NCBI RefSeq assembly: GCF_018687635.1
Contig: NZ_CP061300.1
Location: 434,001-498,000, forward strand
Direction: 5' to 3'
Length of the DNA: 64,000 bases
From: Polynucleobacter sp. MWH-Braz-FAM2G
GTDB taxonomy: Bacteria; Pseudomonadota; Gammaproteobacteria; Burkholderiales; Burkholderiaceae
Below the pieces are notes generated by a model. That model saw only the letters and a list, made by a program, of their open reading frames with translations. It was not told where the DNA came from and ran no database searches. Of this stretch, positions 45,286-53,592 are shown one piece after another. The position numbers and the translations under genes were made by a program. The stretch's first letter is position 1; every line of letters begins with the position of its first letter.

Positions 45286-45417
45286 ATTCGAGCAATTAAT
45301 GCACCAAAATAAAGCATTTAGGTCTAAAGTCATGCATTTGCCCTAGAACTCCGTCCAAGATGCTATTAATATGAAACTGTAGTTCATTCTTTAGGCAGTA
45401 CCTCCAAAAAATCTTTT
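45286..45417. other. Gap after the cupin gene
   Basis: About 130 bases with no recognised gene. It could be a 3' region ending in the terminator at 45418-45445, or the body of a small RNA; I see no clear promoter for the latter. Confidence 0.3.
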
Positions 45418-45445
45418 AAGCCATCCTTCGGGGTGGCTTTTTCTT
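45418..45445 (+). terminator. Terminator upstream of the ArsR-family gene
   Basis: Stem GCCATCC, loop TTCG, stem GGGTGGC, then TTTTTCTTTT. It isolates the isc/cupin transcript from the next unit. Confidence 0.88.
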
Positions 45446-45494
45446 TTGACAATTTCATAAATAATATGTTAAATTACATAATGTAAATATACAT
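45446..45494 (+). promoter_or_regulatory. Promoter and palindromic operator of the ArsR-family gene
   Basis: TTGACA (45446-45451) with a 17-base spacer to TTAAAT (45469-45474). Overlapping and downstream lies TTACAT-A-ATGTAA (45474-45486), a perfect palindrome, and then ATGTA-AATA-TACAT (45481-45494), sharing one arm. This fits self-repression by the gene that starts at 45502. Confidence 0.65.
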
Positions 45495-45501
45495 AATAAA
45501 T

Positions 45502-45819
45502 ATGGCCAGTAAAGAACAAAAAATTGATTTGAAGAAGATGAGAAATTCAGCAGAGGCAGCTTGCCGTCTGATGAAGGCCTTGAATCATCGCGATCGCTTA
45601 ATGCTCTTATGTGAAATCAGTCAGGGCGAAAAGTGTGTCGGGGAATTGGAGGAAATATTGGATATTCATCAACCCATGTTGTCACAGCATTTGACTGGGC
45701 TAAGAACAGCAAAATTGGTGAAAACACGCAGAGAGGGTAAGCAGATTTATTACTCACTAGGAAGCGAATCAGCACTTGCTGTTATCGAAGTACTTTATCA
45801 ACAGTTTTGTCAGAAGTAA
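45502..45819 (+). CDS. ArsR-family regulator, SqrR/BigR-like persulfide sensor
   Basis: A 105-residue winged-helix repressor: HRDRLMLLCEISQGEKCVGEL, the recognition helix HQPMLSQHLTGLRTAKLVKTR, and the wing EGKQIYYSLGSE. Cys in LLCEI and Cys near the C-terminus (YQQFCQK) occupy the places of the two Cys that form a tetrasulfide link in SqrR and BigR; typical arsenic-sensing Cys are missing. It probably responds to sulfide or persulfide. The short leader has no ribosome site, and the operator sits at the promoter. It heads a unit with the two genes below. Confidence 0.8.
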   Translation: MASKEQKIDLKKMRNSAEAACRLMKALNHRDRLMLLCEISQGEKCVGELEEILDIHQPMLSQHLTGLRTAKLVKTRREGKQIYYSLGSESALAVIEVLYQQFCQK

Positions 45820-45835
45820 CTTAAAGGAGAATCAC

Positions 45836-46054
45836 ATGAAATGTAACGTTGGCGGAATCGATCGTGTTCTACGTATTGCAGTAGGCCTTCTTTTAATTGG
45901 ATTAGCAGCAAGTAATGTAGTTGGCTTATGGGGATGGATTGGTATTGTGCCTTTGGCAACCGGTTTATTCAGGTTCTGTCCTTTGTATCCAGTATTAGGA
46001 ATTAACTCTTGCGGTACTGGTGCGGACTGTAAGGGTGGCCGTTGTTGTAAGTAA
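45836..46054 (+). CDS. Small DUF2892 (YgaP-like) membrane protein with Cys-rich tail
   Basis: A 72-residue protein starting MKCNVGGIDRVLRIAVGLLL, the DUF2892 fold known as the membrane part of the rhodanese YgaP. Two helices (residues 10-30 and 32-48) are followed by a tail with Cys in RFCPLYPVLGINSCG, ADCKGG and RCCK. The rhodanese domain is missing. The start at 45836 has AAGGAG upstream; an in-frame ATG 60 bases earlier falls inside the regulator gene. Its place after a persulfide-type regulator suggests sulfur handling. Confidence 0.85.
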   Translation: MKCNVGGIDRVLRIAVGLLLIGLAASNVVGLWGWIGIVPLATGLFRFCPLYPVLGINSCGTGADCKGGRCCK

Positions 46055-46081
46055 GAATTAGATATTTAAGGAGTTTAAAAA

Positions 46082-46423
46082 ATGTCAAAGGACTATAAGC
46101 AAATTACTAAAGATATTTCTAGTTCTCTTGCTAAGTTAAGGGCGGATGCGCCTGAAATGATGAAGGGCTTTAGTGATTTAGCAGCAGCTGCTACGAAGGA
46201 TGGCGTATTAGATAAGAAGACCAAAGAGCTTATTGCATTAGCTTTAGGTGTGGCCGCTAGATGTGATGGTTGTTTGGGGTTTCATACACAAGCATTAGTA
46301 AGACTTGGGGCGACAAAGCAGGAAGTAGTTGAAACCTTGGGGATGGCTACCTATATGGGTGGCGGACCATCTTTAATGTATGCGGCAGATGCTTTAAGTG
46401 CTTTTGAGCAAGCGCAAGCCTGA
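46082..46423 (+). CDS. Carboxymuconolactone decarboxylase / AhpD-like protein
   Basis: A 113-residue alkylhydroperoxidase-like protein with the redox/proton-relay motif ARCDGCLGFHTQALVRLGAT (Cys-X2-Cys-X3-His) and the MATYMGGGPSLMYA segment. Such proteins act as peroxidases or disulfide reductases. AAGGAG lies 8 bases before ATG, and it is the third gene of the ArsR-led unit, followed by a terminator. Confidence 0.9.
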   Translation: MSKDYKQITKDISSSLAKLRADAPEMMKGFSDLAAAATKDGVLDKKTKELIALALGVAARCDGCLGFHTQALVRLGATKQEVVETLGMATYMGGGPSLMYAADALSAFEQAQA

Positions 46424-46447
46424 TAGACTGTCATGTAGTTAGTAATC

Positions 46448-46474
46448 AAAAGGCCTCGCAATGCGAGGCCTTTT
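46448..46474. terminator. Bidirectional terminator between the AhpD-like gene and cysN
   Basis: AAAAGGCCTCGC-AAT-GCGAGGCCTTTT: the stem ends in A on one side and T on the other, so it works for both convergent genes. Its GCCTCGC/GCGAGGC arms equal those of the dnaB terminator at 1099-1115. Confidence 0.88.
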
Positions 46475-46499
46475 GCAATCTAATCTACGCTGTGACTGT

Positions 46500-47843
46500 C
46501 TATGCAATTGCTTCTCGAATCATCCCCGCAGCTACTGTGTGATTAGTGGCTTCATCAATTAAGATAAAGGCGCCCGTACGCTGGGATTGATCAAACAAGT
46601 CGGTGGCGATAGGTTTTTGTAACACAAAATCAACAGTGCCGATTTCATTGGTTGATAGCGCATGTATGTCACTAGCGTGCGACAGGGTTTGAACATCCAG
46701 CACTCGCCTTATTACCTTTACTTTTGCAGCAACCATGTTGGTTGTATGGCGTAATGCATATTTACGGCTTAATGAGAGGGGCTCTTCATCTAACCAACAT
46801 AAGTCAGCAGAAATTTGTTTGCTGAGTACAGGTGGATTTAAGTCTTCAGCGTTGATAAAAATAGATCCACGAGAGACATCAATATCCTCACTTAGCTCAA
46901 TAGCTACTGCCTGACCAGTTTCAGCTAAGTCGGCAACATTGCTGCCGCTACGTTCTTGGCTGACAGAGACATTGCCAAGATAAATTTCTGATACTGTTGC
47001 TTCCGATCCGCCTGGAAGAACTTTTATTTTTTGACCTTTGTGAATCTTGCCAGATTCAACTTCGCCAAGATAGCCACGAAAATCATCCGAGGCACTGCCA
47101 TCCTGCCGAGCAACATATTGAATTGGCAGGCGCAAGGCTAGTTTTTCTGACTCTGGGCTAGTGTCGAGATCTTCTAGCCATTCTAGAAGGGTGGGGCCTT
47201 TATACCAAGAGGTATATTTACTTGGATTAACCACATTTGCCCCTAATAGCGCAGAGATCGGAATTAAAGTCGGTTTTGCTAAACCAATTTTTTCGGTGAG
47301 ATCTTCAATTGATTCTTTGATGGTGTTGAAGATGTTTTCATCGAATTCATAGAGGTCCATCTTATTAATGGCAAAGACAACATGTTTCAGACCTAATAAA
47401 TGTACGATTGCCGCGTGACGTTTAGTCTGGGCTAGTAATGTAGCTGGGCTAGTTTTGAGGTCCACCCGAGTAGCATCTACCAATATTACGGCCACATCGG
47501 ACTGAGATGCGCCTGTTACGAGATTGCGTGTGTATTGCTCATGTCCAGGAGCATCGGCCACAATAAATTTACGTTTAGGGGTAGAGAAGTAGCGATAAGC
47601 AACGTCAATTGTGATGCCTTGTTCACGTTCAGCCTCTAAGCCATCTGTGAGGAGTGCTAAGTCAACTCCGGCATCTGAGGAGGTAACGCGCGCATGCTTT
47701 GTCTTCGATAGTGACTCTAATTGATCTACTAAGATAGATTTAGTGTCGTAGAGCAGGCGTCCAATTAAGGTGCTTTTTCCATCATCAACGCTACCAGCCG
47801 TGATAAATCGCACTACATTTTGATGTTTTTGATTTGTAGTCAT
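46500..47843 (-). CDS. cysN: Sulfate adenylyltransferase subunit 1 (CysN)
   Basis: GTPase subunit of ATP sulfurylase, 447 residues, which drives APS formation from sulfate and ATP. G motifs: FITAGSVDDGKSTLIGRLLY, DAPGHEQYTRNLVTGA and NKMDLYEF. The length equals CysN alone; no CysC (APS kinase) domain follows. That suits an APS-reducing pathway. The start overlaps the cysD stop by one base. Confidence 0.97.
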   Translation of the reverse strand: MTTNQKHQNVVRFITAGSVDDGKSTLIGRLLYDTKSILVDQLESLSKTKHARVTSSDAGVDLALLTDGLEAEREQGITIDVAYRYFSTPKRKFIVADAPGHEQYTRNLVTGASQSDVAVILVDATRVDLKTSPATLLAQTKRHAAIVHLLGLKHVVFAINKMDLYEFDENIFNTIKESIEDLTEKIGLAKPTLIPISALLGANVVNPSKYTSWYKGPTLLEWLEDLDTSPESEKLALRLPIQYVARQDGSASDDFRGYLGEVESGKIHKGQKIKVLPGGSEATVSEIYLGNVSVSQERSGSNVADLAETGQAVAIELSEDIDVSRGSIFINAEDLNPPVLSKQISADLCWLDEEPLSLSRKYALRHTTNMVAAKVKVIRRVLDVQTLSHASDIHALSTNEIGTVDFVLQKPIATDLFDQSQRTGAFILIDEATNHTVAAGMIREAIA

Positions 47844-48766
47844 TAGAAATAACCTTCTTTCTTACGGCGCTCCATAGAGGCCTCATTGGTTTGATCATCC
47901 ATGCGGGTAGCCCCACGTTCAGTAATTTCAGTAATGGCAGTTTCCGCAATAATTTCCAGCGGGGTTGATGCAGTGCTTAATACAGGGCAGGTGCAGCTAA
48001 TGTCACCAACTGTTCTAAAGCGAACACTCAGTATTTCGCTAATGTCACCGGGTACTTTTGGTGTGACATTGGTAACTGGCACTAATAAATTGTTCTTCAC
48101 CACTACTTCGCGCTGATGCGTGTAATAAATACTTGGAAGTTCTAAGTTTTCACGTGCAATGTATTGCCAGATATCCAATTCTGTCCAATTGGATATTGGA
48201 AACACGCGCATATTTTCACCTTTGGCAATAAGGGCGTTGTAGAGATTCCATAACTCAGGACGCTGGGCTTTGGGATCCCATTGACCAAATTCATCGCGGA
48301 AGGAGAAGATGCGTTCCTTAGCTCGAGCCTTCTCTTCATCGCGGCGAGCTCCTCCCATCAGGGCATCGAATTCATGTTCTGCGATCGCCTCAAGCAAGGT
48401 AACTGCTTGAGCAGCATTGCGCGAATCAGTTTCTTTACGCAATCGAACGGTACCCTTTTTGATTGAATCTTCAACATGACCCACTATCAATTTCACGCCA
48501 GTTTTTTTAACCACAGCGTCACGATATGCAATTACTTCTGGGTAGTTGTGACCAGTATCAATATGCAAAATAGGGAAAGGAAGCTTCACGGGGCGATCGC
48601 CAAACTGAAATGCTTTTCGAGCCAGATGGAACATGACGATAGAGTCTTTGCCCCCTGAAAAGAGCATTGCTGGATTAGCGCATTGAGCCACTACTTCGCG
48701 GATGATGTAAATCGACTCAGCCTCAAGCCAGTCTAAGTGATCATTTAATAATGTTTGTTCTTGCAT
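47843..48766 (-). CDS. cysD: Sulfate adenylyltransferase subunit 2 (CysD)
   Basis: Catalytic subunit of ATP sulfurylase, about 307 residues. The PP-loop LFSGGKDSIVMFHLA, LPFPILHIDTGHNYPE, MGGARRDEEKARAKER and SNWTELDIWQYI are all present. The start at ATG 48766 begins MQEQTLLNDHL; the ATG 51 bases upstream would run into cysH and add a non-family segment. Confidence 0.97.
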   Translation of the reverse strand: MQEQTLLNDHLDWLEAESIYIIREVVAQCANPAMLFSGGKDSIVMFHLARKAFQFGDRPVKLPFPILHIDTGHNYPEVIAYRDAVVKKTGVKLIVGHVEDSIKKGTVRLRKETDSRNAAQAVTLLEAIAEHEFDALMGGARRDEEKARAKERIFSFRDEFGQWDPKAQRPELWNLYNALIAKGENMRVFPISNWTELDIWQYIARENLELPSIYYTHQREVVVKNNLLVPVTNVTPKVPGDISEILSVRFRTVGDISCTCPVLSTASTPLEIIAETAITEITERGATRMDDQTNEASMERRKKEGYF

Positions 48767-48792
48767 GCTGTACTTCGTTCTATAGAGGTTAA

Positions 48793-49521
48793 TTATTGAT
48801 TGACGTGTAAGCCACATTCTTTGCTATCGCTCTGCAGCCACCACCAGCGACCTGCGCGAATGTCTTCTCCTTTTTTCACCTGTCGAGTACAGGGCTCGCA
48901 ACCAATGCTGGGATAGCCCTTAAGGTGCAGTGGATGAATCGGCACATTTTCTTTTTGAATATAGGCCCAGATATCTGCTTCGGACCAATCAAATAAAGGA
49001 TTAAATTTAGCGATACCTCTGGCATCGTCATGCTCTTCTAAATTGAGTTCAGTGCGGGTGGTAGATTGCTCACGTCTCTGACCTGATATCCAAGCATCAG
49101 CCCCCAACAAGGCTGCGTTAAGCGGCTTGATCTTACGGGCGCCACAGCATGCTTTTTTGGGCTCCTCCCCATCGTAGAAGCCATTCATTCCATATTGATC
49201 AACAAATGCCTGCACATCGCTTTCTTGTGGATAAACTCTTTCAATAGCAATTTGGTATTTGTTTTCGGTGGCTTTGATCATATCAATGGTTTCTTGATGT
49301 AATCGTCCAGTTGCAAGGGTAAAGAGTTGAATCTTTGCGCCTGATTTACAAATGGCATCTGTTAGTGCCATATCTTCAGCGGCAAGGCTGGTTGCAAAAC
49401 GCACATCTGAAAAGCGATTTGAAATATTAGTCAAACGCTCCTGGAGTAGAGCAAATTTCTTATTAAGCTCTGCAGACGTTAGATGACGTGGTGGGATAGA
49501 CCAAAATTCTGGGGAAATCAT
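48793..49521 (-). CDS. cysH: APS/PAPS reductase (CysH), Fe-S type
   Basis: A 242-residue assimilatory reductase that makes sulfite. The PP-loop domain is RFATSLAAEDMALTD. Two Cys pairs, KKACCGARKIKP and GCEPCTRQVKKGEDIR, are the four [4Fe-4S] ligands that mark the APS-reducing form; the catalytic Cys is in the C-terminal KECGLH. With no APS kinase nearby, direct APS reduction is likely. ATGA overlap with the TauE-like gene. Confidence 0.93.
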   Translation of the reverse strand: MISPEFWSIPPRHLTSAELNKKFALLQERLTNISNRFSDVRFATSLAAEDMALTDAICKSGAKIQLFTLATGRLHQETIDMIKATENKYQIAIERVYPQESDVQAFVDQYGMNGFYDGEEPKKACCGARKIKPLNAALLGADAWISGQRREQSTTRTELNLEEHDDARGIAKFNPLFDWSEADIWAYIQKENVPIHPLHLKGYPSIGCEPCTRQVKKGEDIRAGRWWWLQSDSKECGLHVNQ

Positions 49522-50312
49522 GACGTAACTAATTTGATACCAACTAAAAATAATGTTGCCGCAAGAGTGGTTCTTGTTGTTCTTTCAGATAGAGCGCTGG
49601 AGAGCTTGGCTCCTAACCAAATCGCGGGTACAGAGCCCAACAAGAGGCCGAATAGTAAATCGAAGTGCACATTACCTAACCACCAATGACCCGCACCAGC
49701 TAACGCTGTGAGTGGGACGGCATAAGCTATATCAGTGCCTGCAACTTGTGCGGGTTTAAGGTGTGGATAAAGAACCAGAATGAGAGTTGCTCCAATCGCA
49801 CCTGCTCCAATTGAAGAAACTGTTACTAATACGCCGATTACAGCGCCAACAGTAACTGTTGCAATCCTTAATTTATTTCCACTCGGTAAGAAATTAGGAT
49901 TGTTTTGAACCCACTTTAGAATTTTTGCCCGATATAAAAGTGATCCAGCGGTAAGCAATACAGAGATGCCAATTGAAATGCTAATTAAATGATTGAAATT
50001 CTTAGAAACGGGGCCTACATATTTGAGGGTTAATATTGAAATTACTGCAGTAGTAAGACTCCCAACGCATAGGAGGCGAACAATATCCCATCGTATGTTT
50101 CCATGCAATCTATGTGCCGCGGTTCCAAAGCTCTTGGTAATTGCAGCAAAGGCTAAATCTGTTCCTACCGCTGTTGTCGGCGCTACTCCAAATATGATAG
50201 TTAGCAAAGGTGTCATGAGTGAGCCGCCACCGACACCTGTCATACCAACTAGTAAGCCAACAAGTGCTCCAGATACTATGAATTGAGAGGAGTCTAAAAA
50301 AAATTGAATCAT
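49518..50312 (-). CDS. TauE/SafE-family membrane protein, possible sulfite exporter
   Basis: A 264-residue protein with about eight helices. N-terminal GALVGLLVGMTGVGGGSLMT and the repeated GVLVTVSSIGAGAIGAT are the two family repeats; LKPAQVAGTDIAYAVPLTAL is also typical. The family moves sulfite, sulfoacetate or other anions. Located between a small ORF and cysH, a role in sulfur oxyanion transport is very likely; uptake for assimilation cannot be excluded. Confidence 0.88.
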   Translation of the reverse strand: MIQFFLDSSQFIVSGALVGLLVGMTGVGGGSLMTPLLTIIFGVAPTTAVGTDLAFAAITKSFGTAAHRLHGNIRWDIVRLLCVGSLTTAVISILTLKYVGPVSKNFNHLISISIGISVLLTAGSLLYRAKILKWVQNNPNFLPSGNKLRIATVTVGAVIGVLVTVSSIGAGAIGATLILVLYPHLKPAQVAGTDIAYAVPLTALAGAGHWWLGNVHFDLLFGLLLGSVPAIWLGAKLSSALSERTTRTTLAATLFLVGIKLVTS

Positions 50313-50330
50313 GTTTTATGTTTCCCTTGC

Positions 50331-50495
50331 TCAGGCAAATGATTGCTCGAACTCTTCGAGTTTGATGGCATTCATGAGAAACAAAATTTGACGTTGAAAA
50401 CTTTTGCGTTCCTCAATTTGGTCATGAGGCAAGCGATCATGCTTGAGTAATAAATTCCTAATAACTGGGTTTAGGTGGTTTCTAACGTCTGACAT
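50331..50495 (-). CDS. Small 54-residue hypothetical protein heading the cys operon
   Basis: Starts at ATG 50495 with AAGGA 7-8 bases upstream (a longer in-frame ATG at 50537 lacks this). Sequence marks: MSDVRNHLNPVIRNLLLKHD, a likely helical, charged protein with KSFQRQILFLMNAIKLEEFE near the end. No Cys, no membrane helix. I do not recognise the family. It stands 18 bases before the TauE-like gene and is the first gene of the sulfate assimilation run. Confidence 0.6.
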   Translation of the reverse strand: MSDVRNHLNPVIRNLLLKHDRLPHDQIEERKSFQRQILFLMNAIKLEEFEQSFA

Positions 50496-50806
50496 TGCAA
50501 ATCCTTGGTAAATAACTCGTTGAGTAGAATTTACCAATGGGTTCTATATATCCACAAGGAATAAAAAGATATTACTAAATAACTATTAGTAATATAAAGC
50601 GATAAGCAGGACCGGTTTAGTGAACTAAAACAGCGCTTATCTCTGTCGGTGGAGCATATTTCTTTAGGCTTAACTCATTGCCTGATGGAATGTTATTAGC
50701 CCCATGATGATTTCATTTTTAATGAATCGAAATCACTGATCTAAATCCATCAGCATTGAAAATCGGACAGAAAATTTGCATTTTTACTTAGGTAATTTTT
50801 AAGCAT
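50496..50806 (-). promoter_or_regulatory. 311-base control region of the cys operon with two inverted repeats
   Basis: The gap between the Bug gene and the small ORF. ATATTACTA-N9-TAGTAATAT (50569-50595) is a perfect 9-bp inverted repeat lying about 19 bases upstream of TATATA (50545-50550, -10 on the minus strand) with no good -35, as expected for an activator such as CysB. A second, nested structure spans 50601-50641: GATAAGC/GCTTATC outer arms with a TTTAGT-GA-ACTAAA inner hairpin. A third (TGATTTC/GAAATCA) lies near 50709-50737. No terminator for the Bug gene is evident. Confidence 0.5.
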
Positions 50807-51799
50807 TTATTGCGTTGGAATATTTCTTGCCTTAATCACTTTTTCCCAATTAGCTGACTCTACTTGTATTTTGGAATCAACGTCTTTGCTCTTCATCATC
50901 ATTGGCGTGAGTCCGTTGGTTTCTAGATTGGCTAATAGAGATGGGGCTTTGAATGATTTTTCAGTCGCTACATAAATTTTGTCGATGATCGATTGTGGTG
51001 TGCCTGCTGGAACTGCGAGCGCATACCAGCCTGTGTTTTCAAATCCAGGAATAGCTGCTTCAGATACGGTGGGAACATTTGGAAGTTGCTTCAATCTTTT
51101 ACTGCTAGTAACAGCTAACGCTTTGACTTGACCCGCTTTTGCAAATCCACCGGTAGCAGGAAAGTTTCCAGCCATAAAATCAATTTGTCCGGCAATGAGA
51201 TCATTTAAAGCGGGGTTCTCTCCCTTATACGGCACATGAGTCGCATGAATACCAGCGGAATAAATAAAATTCTCATTCGCCATGTGAATCTGGCTACCAA
51301 TACCTGCTGAACCAAAATTTAATTCTTTAGTTTTGGCTAGAGCTATTAATTCTGAAAGAGTATTCACGGGGAGTTTAGGGCTTACCGCAATCACCATCGG
51401 TACTGTCGCAATGGTGGTGATGTAAGTTAAATCTTTCACATAGTTGATGGATGACTTTTTGTATATAAATGGGTTGACAGTCATCATGCTTCCAGAGGCT
51501 AACAAAATGGTATAGCCATCAGCGGGAGATTTGGCAACCAGTTCTGCTCCAATATTTCCGCCTGCACCACCGCGATTTTCAACAATCACATTCTGACCAA
51601 GATTCTTGCTTAGTTCCTGTGAAAGTATTCTGCCTAAAATATCTGCACTACCACCCGCAGCAAATGGCACGATCATCTTGATCGGCTTATCAGGCCAAGT
51701 TTGCGCAGCGAGATTGGTAGATCCTAATATGCCTAGTGATATACAAAGCATTACTAGAGATTTGCCGAATTGAATGCGGGCGCTATTAAATATTTGCAT
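50807..51799 (-). CDS. Bug/TctC-family periplasmic solute-binding protein
   Basis: A 330-residue receptor. Signal peptide with cleavage near LAA-QT; motifs PIKMIVPFAAGGSADILG, IVENRGGAGGNIGAELVAKS, ADGYTILLASGSM and ATHVPYKGENPALNDLI. The ligand is unknown. ATG 51799 is chosen because GGAG lies 9 bases upstream; a TTG further upstream is rejected. It follows the CobT-like gene by about 23 bases, possibly in the same transcript. Confidence 0.92.
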   Translation of the reverse strand: MQIFNSARIQFGKSLVMLCISLGILGSTNLAAQTWPDKPIKMIVPFAAGGSADILGRILSQELSKNLGQNVIVENRGGAGGNIGAELVAKSPADGYTILLASGSMMTVNPFIYKKSSINYVKDLTYITTIATVPMVIAVSPKLPVNTLSELIALAKTKELNFGSAGIGSQIHMANENFIYSAGIHATHVPYKGENPALNDLIAGQIDFMAGNFPATGGFAKAGQVKALAVTSSKRLKQLPNVPTVSEAAIPGFENTGWYALAVPAGTPQSIIDKIYVATEKSFKAPSLLANLETNGLTPMMMKSKDVDSKIQVESANWEKVIKARNIPTQ

Positions 51800-51822
51800 A
51801 TTATTTTTCTCCAACTACTTCG

Positions 51823-53571
51823 TTAAGAATGTTTTTCGTTAATCAAAGATGCTGTCTTAAATTCATTGGCCCAATTTTTTAGCGTAATCGCAATATTATT
51901 GGGCTCTTCATCCCAGCTTAGGCGATGCTTAAAAGCAGGGCATAGTTCGCTGCCGATGCCGCAACCCCACAATTGAAAGTTTGGCTGTTGTTCGCACCAA
52001 GCAATTGCCTGTAGTAAATGATTCTTTAGAAACTCTTCTTCGTTTGCTTCTATAGTGGCTCGATCCATCGGGCAGCCATCAGAAAATAGAATTAATGTTT
52101 TATGAGTTTGCTTATTGTTATCGTTTCTTTGCAAACGTTCTGTTGCCCAAATGAGCGCTTCTCCATCAATACTTTCAGCATATATCTCGGGTCGTAATAA
52201 GGCGGCTATTCCTGCTCTAGATTTGCGCCAACTAGTATCAAAATCTTTAAAAATCCAATGCGCTCGTTCATTTAAGCGTCCAGGATTGGGGGGTTGGCCA
52301 TTTTTTCGCCACTCTTTGAATGGCCTGCCGCCTTGCCAGCTGCTGGTGCTATATCCAAGCACCTCTGTTTTGATACCCGCCTGCTCCAGTATTTTGGTTA
52401 AAGCGTCAGCGCAAGTAGCAATTTTGACGCGCTGTTCTTTCATGGATCCTGAGCAATCAATCAAGAGGGTTACTCTAGTATTTACCTTGCTACTCAGTGC
52501 TAGTTGCTTGTAGAGCGCAGGTTGAAGTGGTGAAGTGGCTGCTCGTGTAAGGTAGCGACGATCTAGTAATTCTTCTGTCTCAGTAGTTTGCCAGCGCATG
52601 GGCGAGCGACTTGAAAACAATTGTTGGTAAATGCGTGTAAGTTTTGCCCAAGGAATATTTTGGTTGGCAATCTCTATGTTTAGTTGTTCTTGGTAGATCG
52701 CTAACTGTGCTGTCCGGATCTTTTTTTTGGCCTCAGACTCAGTGTCATAGCTCGAGTTGTAAACATGATATTTGCTGAGTGAGTTTTTGAGTTGTCGAAG
52801 TTTCTCGCTGGGAGAACTTGCTGGACTCTTAAAATCAACCGCGACTTTTCCTGCGTGGGGAGGTATCCATTCAATTTTTAGATGAGTTGAATTTTGTTGT
52901 TTACGTTTAGTGCGGATACTAGGATTATTGCGATATTCTTCAGCGATTAAATTGGACACTAGGCTAATAATTTCTAGTGAGGTCTGCGCATAGTCTTCTT
53001 GGCGGTAGCGATTGGATTTAAGTTTTACTAGAAGAGGACCCATGTTTTCAGCAATACCAGCCCGGGTCGCTTCGATAATATCTTGCATGAGTTGTGGAGG
53101 CGGGCGGCCATTGAGTTTCATCCAAACTGTCGCAAAGATAGTTATCAATAGAAGACCAATGCTGCCTTCAACGCCGCCTGTGGCAATAAATTGCTGCATC
53201 CAAGCAATAAATTGTGTTTGTACGTTTTGCTCGCTACCTTTGAGTTCTTCAGGGCAGTTACTTTCTACGCGAATTTGTTCCAAGACTTCAAATATCAAAG
53301 ACTCGATCATCCCTTCGGGAATGAGGGAGGCATGTAAGGTGGAGTTGGAATATCGCAAACGCAATGCAATACCATCTAATACGCCACGGGGATAAGCCCA
53401 TGATGATTTTAAGTTTTCCAGATTTAAGTGTGGGGCAATTGCATCAAGGGGTAGTGACTGGTGAAAGAGTTGCCAGTCACGAATCTGCGCACTCGCCTCC
53501 CCAGAGAGCGACCGAATCATCGCACCATATTGCTGCTGCTGTTCGAAATCTAGATGGGTTTGGGTTTGCAA
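51823..53571 (-). CDS. cobT: CobT-like VWA-domain protein
   Basis: A 582-residue protein with a C-terminal von Willebrand A domain. The MIDAS motif is in VTLLIDCSGSMKEQRVKIA; downstream LILFSDGCPMDRATIE also matches the CobT cobaltochelatase subunit. It lacks the very acidic central stretch of some CobT proteins. With CobS it normally forms the ATP-driven part of cobaltochelatase, but no CobN or other cobalamin genes are near. The start is TTG at 53571; ATG 53520 (MIRSL) is possible. Confidence 0.8.
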   Translation of the reverse strand: MQTQTHLDFEQQQQYGAMIRSLSGEASAQIRDWQLFHQSLPLDAIAPHLNLENLKSSWAYPRGVLDGIALRLRYSNSTLHASLIPEGMIESLIFEVLEQIRVESNCPEELKGSEQNVQTQFIAWMQQFIATGGVEGSIGLLLITIFATVWMKLNGRPPPQLMQDIIEATRAGIAENMGPLLVKLKSNRYRQEDYAQTSLEIISLVSNLIAEEYRNNPSIRTKRKQQNSTHLKIEWIPPHAGKVAVDFKSPASSPSEKLRQLKNSLSKYHVYNSSYDTESEAKKKIRTAQLAIYQEQLNIEIANQNIPWAKLTRIYQQLFSSRSPMRWQTTETEELLDRRYLTRAATSPLQPALYKQLALSSKVNTRVTLLIDCSGSMKEQRVKIATCADALTKILEQAGIKTEVLGYSTSSWQGGRPFKEWRKNGQPPNPGRLNERAHWIFKDFDTSWRKSRAGIAALLRPEIYAESIDGEALIWATERLQRNDNNKQTHKTLILFSDGCPMDRATIEANEEEFLKNHLLQAIAWCEQQPNFQLWGCGIGSELCPAFKHRLSWDEEPNNIAITLKNWANEFKTASLINEKHS

Positions 53572-53592
53572 GATACTTTTAAGAATCTAGTT

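Noticed and set aside
45286..45417. Definite small RNA before the ArsR terminator
   Set aside because: A terminator is clear but I found no promoter with acceptable spacing, so it may be only a 3' untranslated region.
48767..48817. Longer N-terminus for CysD
   Set aside because: It overlaps cysH and precedes the usual CysD start with unrelated residues.
52115..52513. Protein gene antisense to cobT (132 codons)
   Set aside because: It mirrors the coding strand of a well-supported VWA protein and has no recognisable domain or ribosome site.
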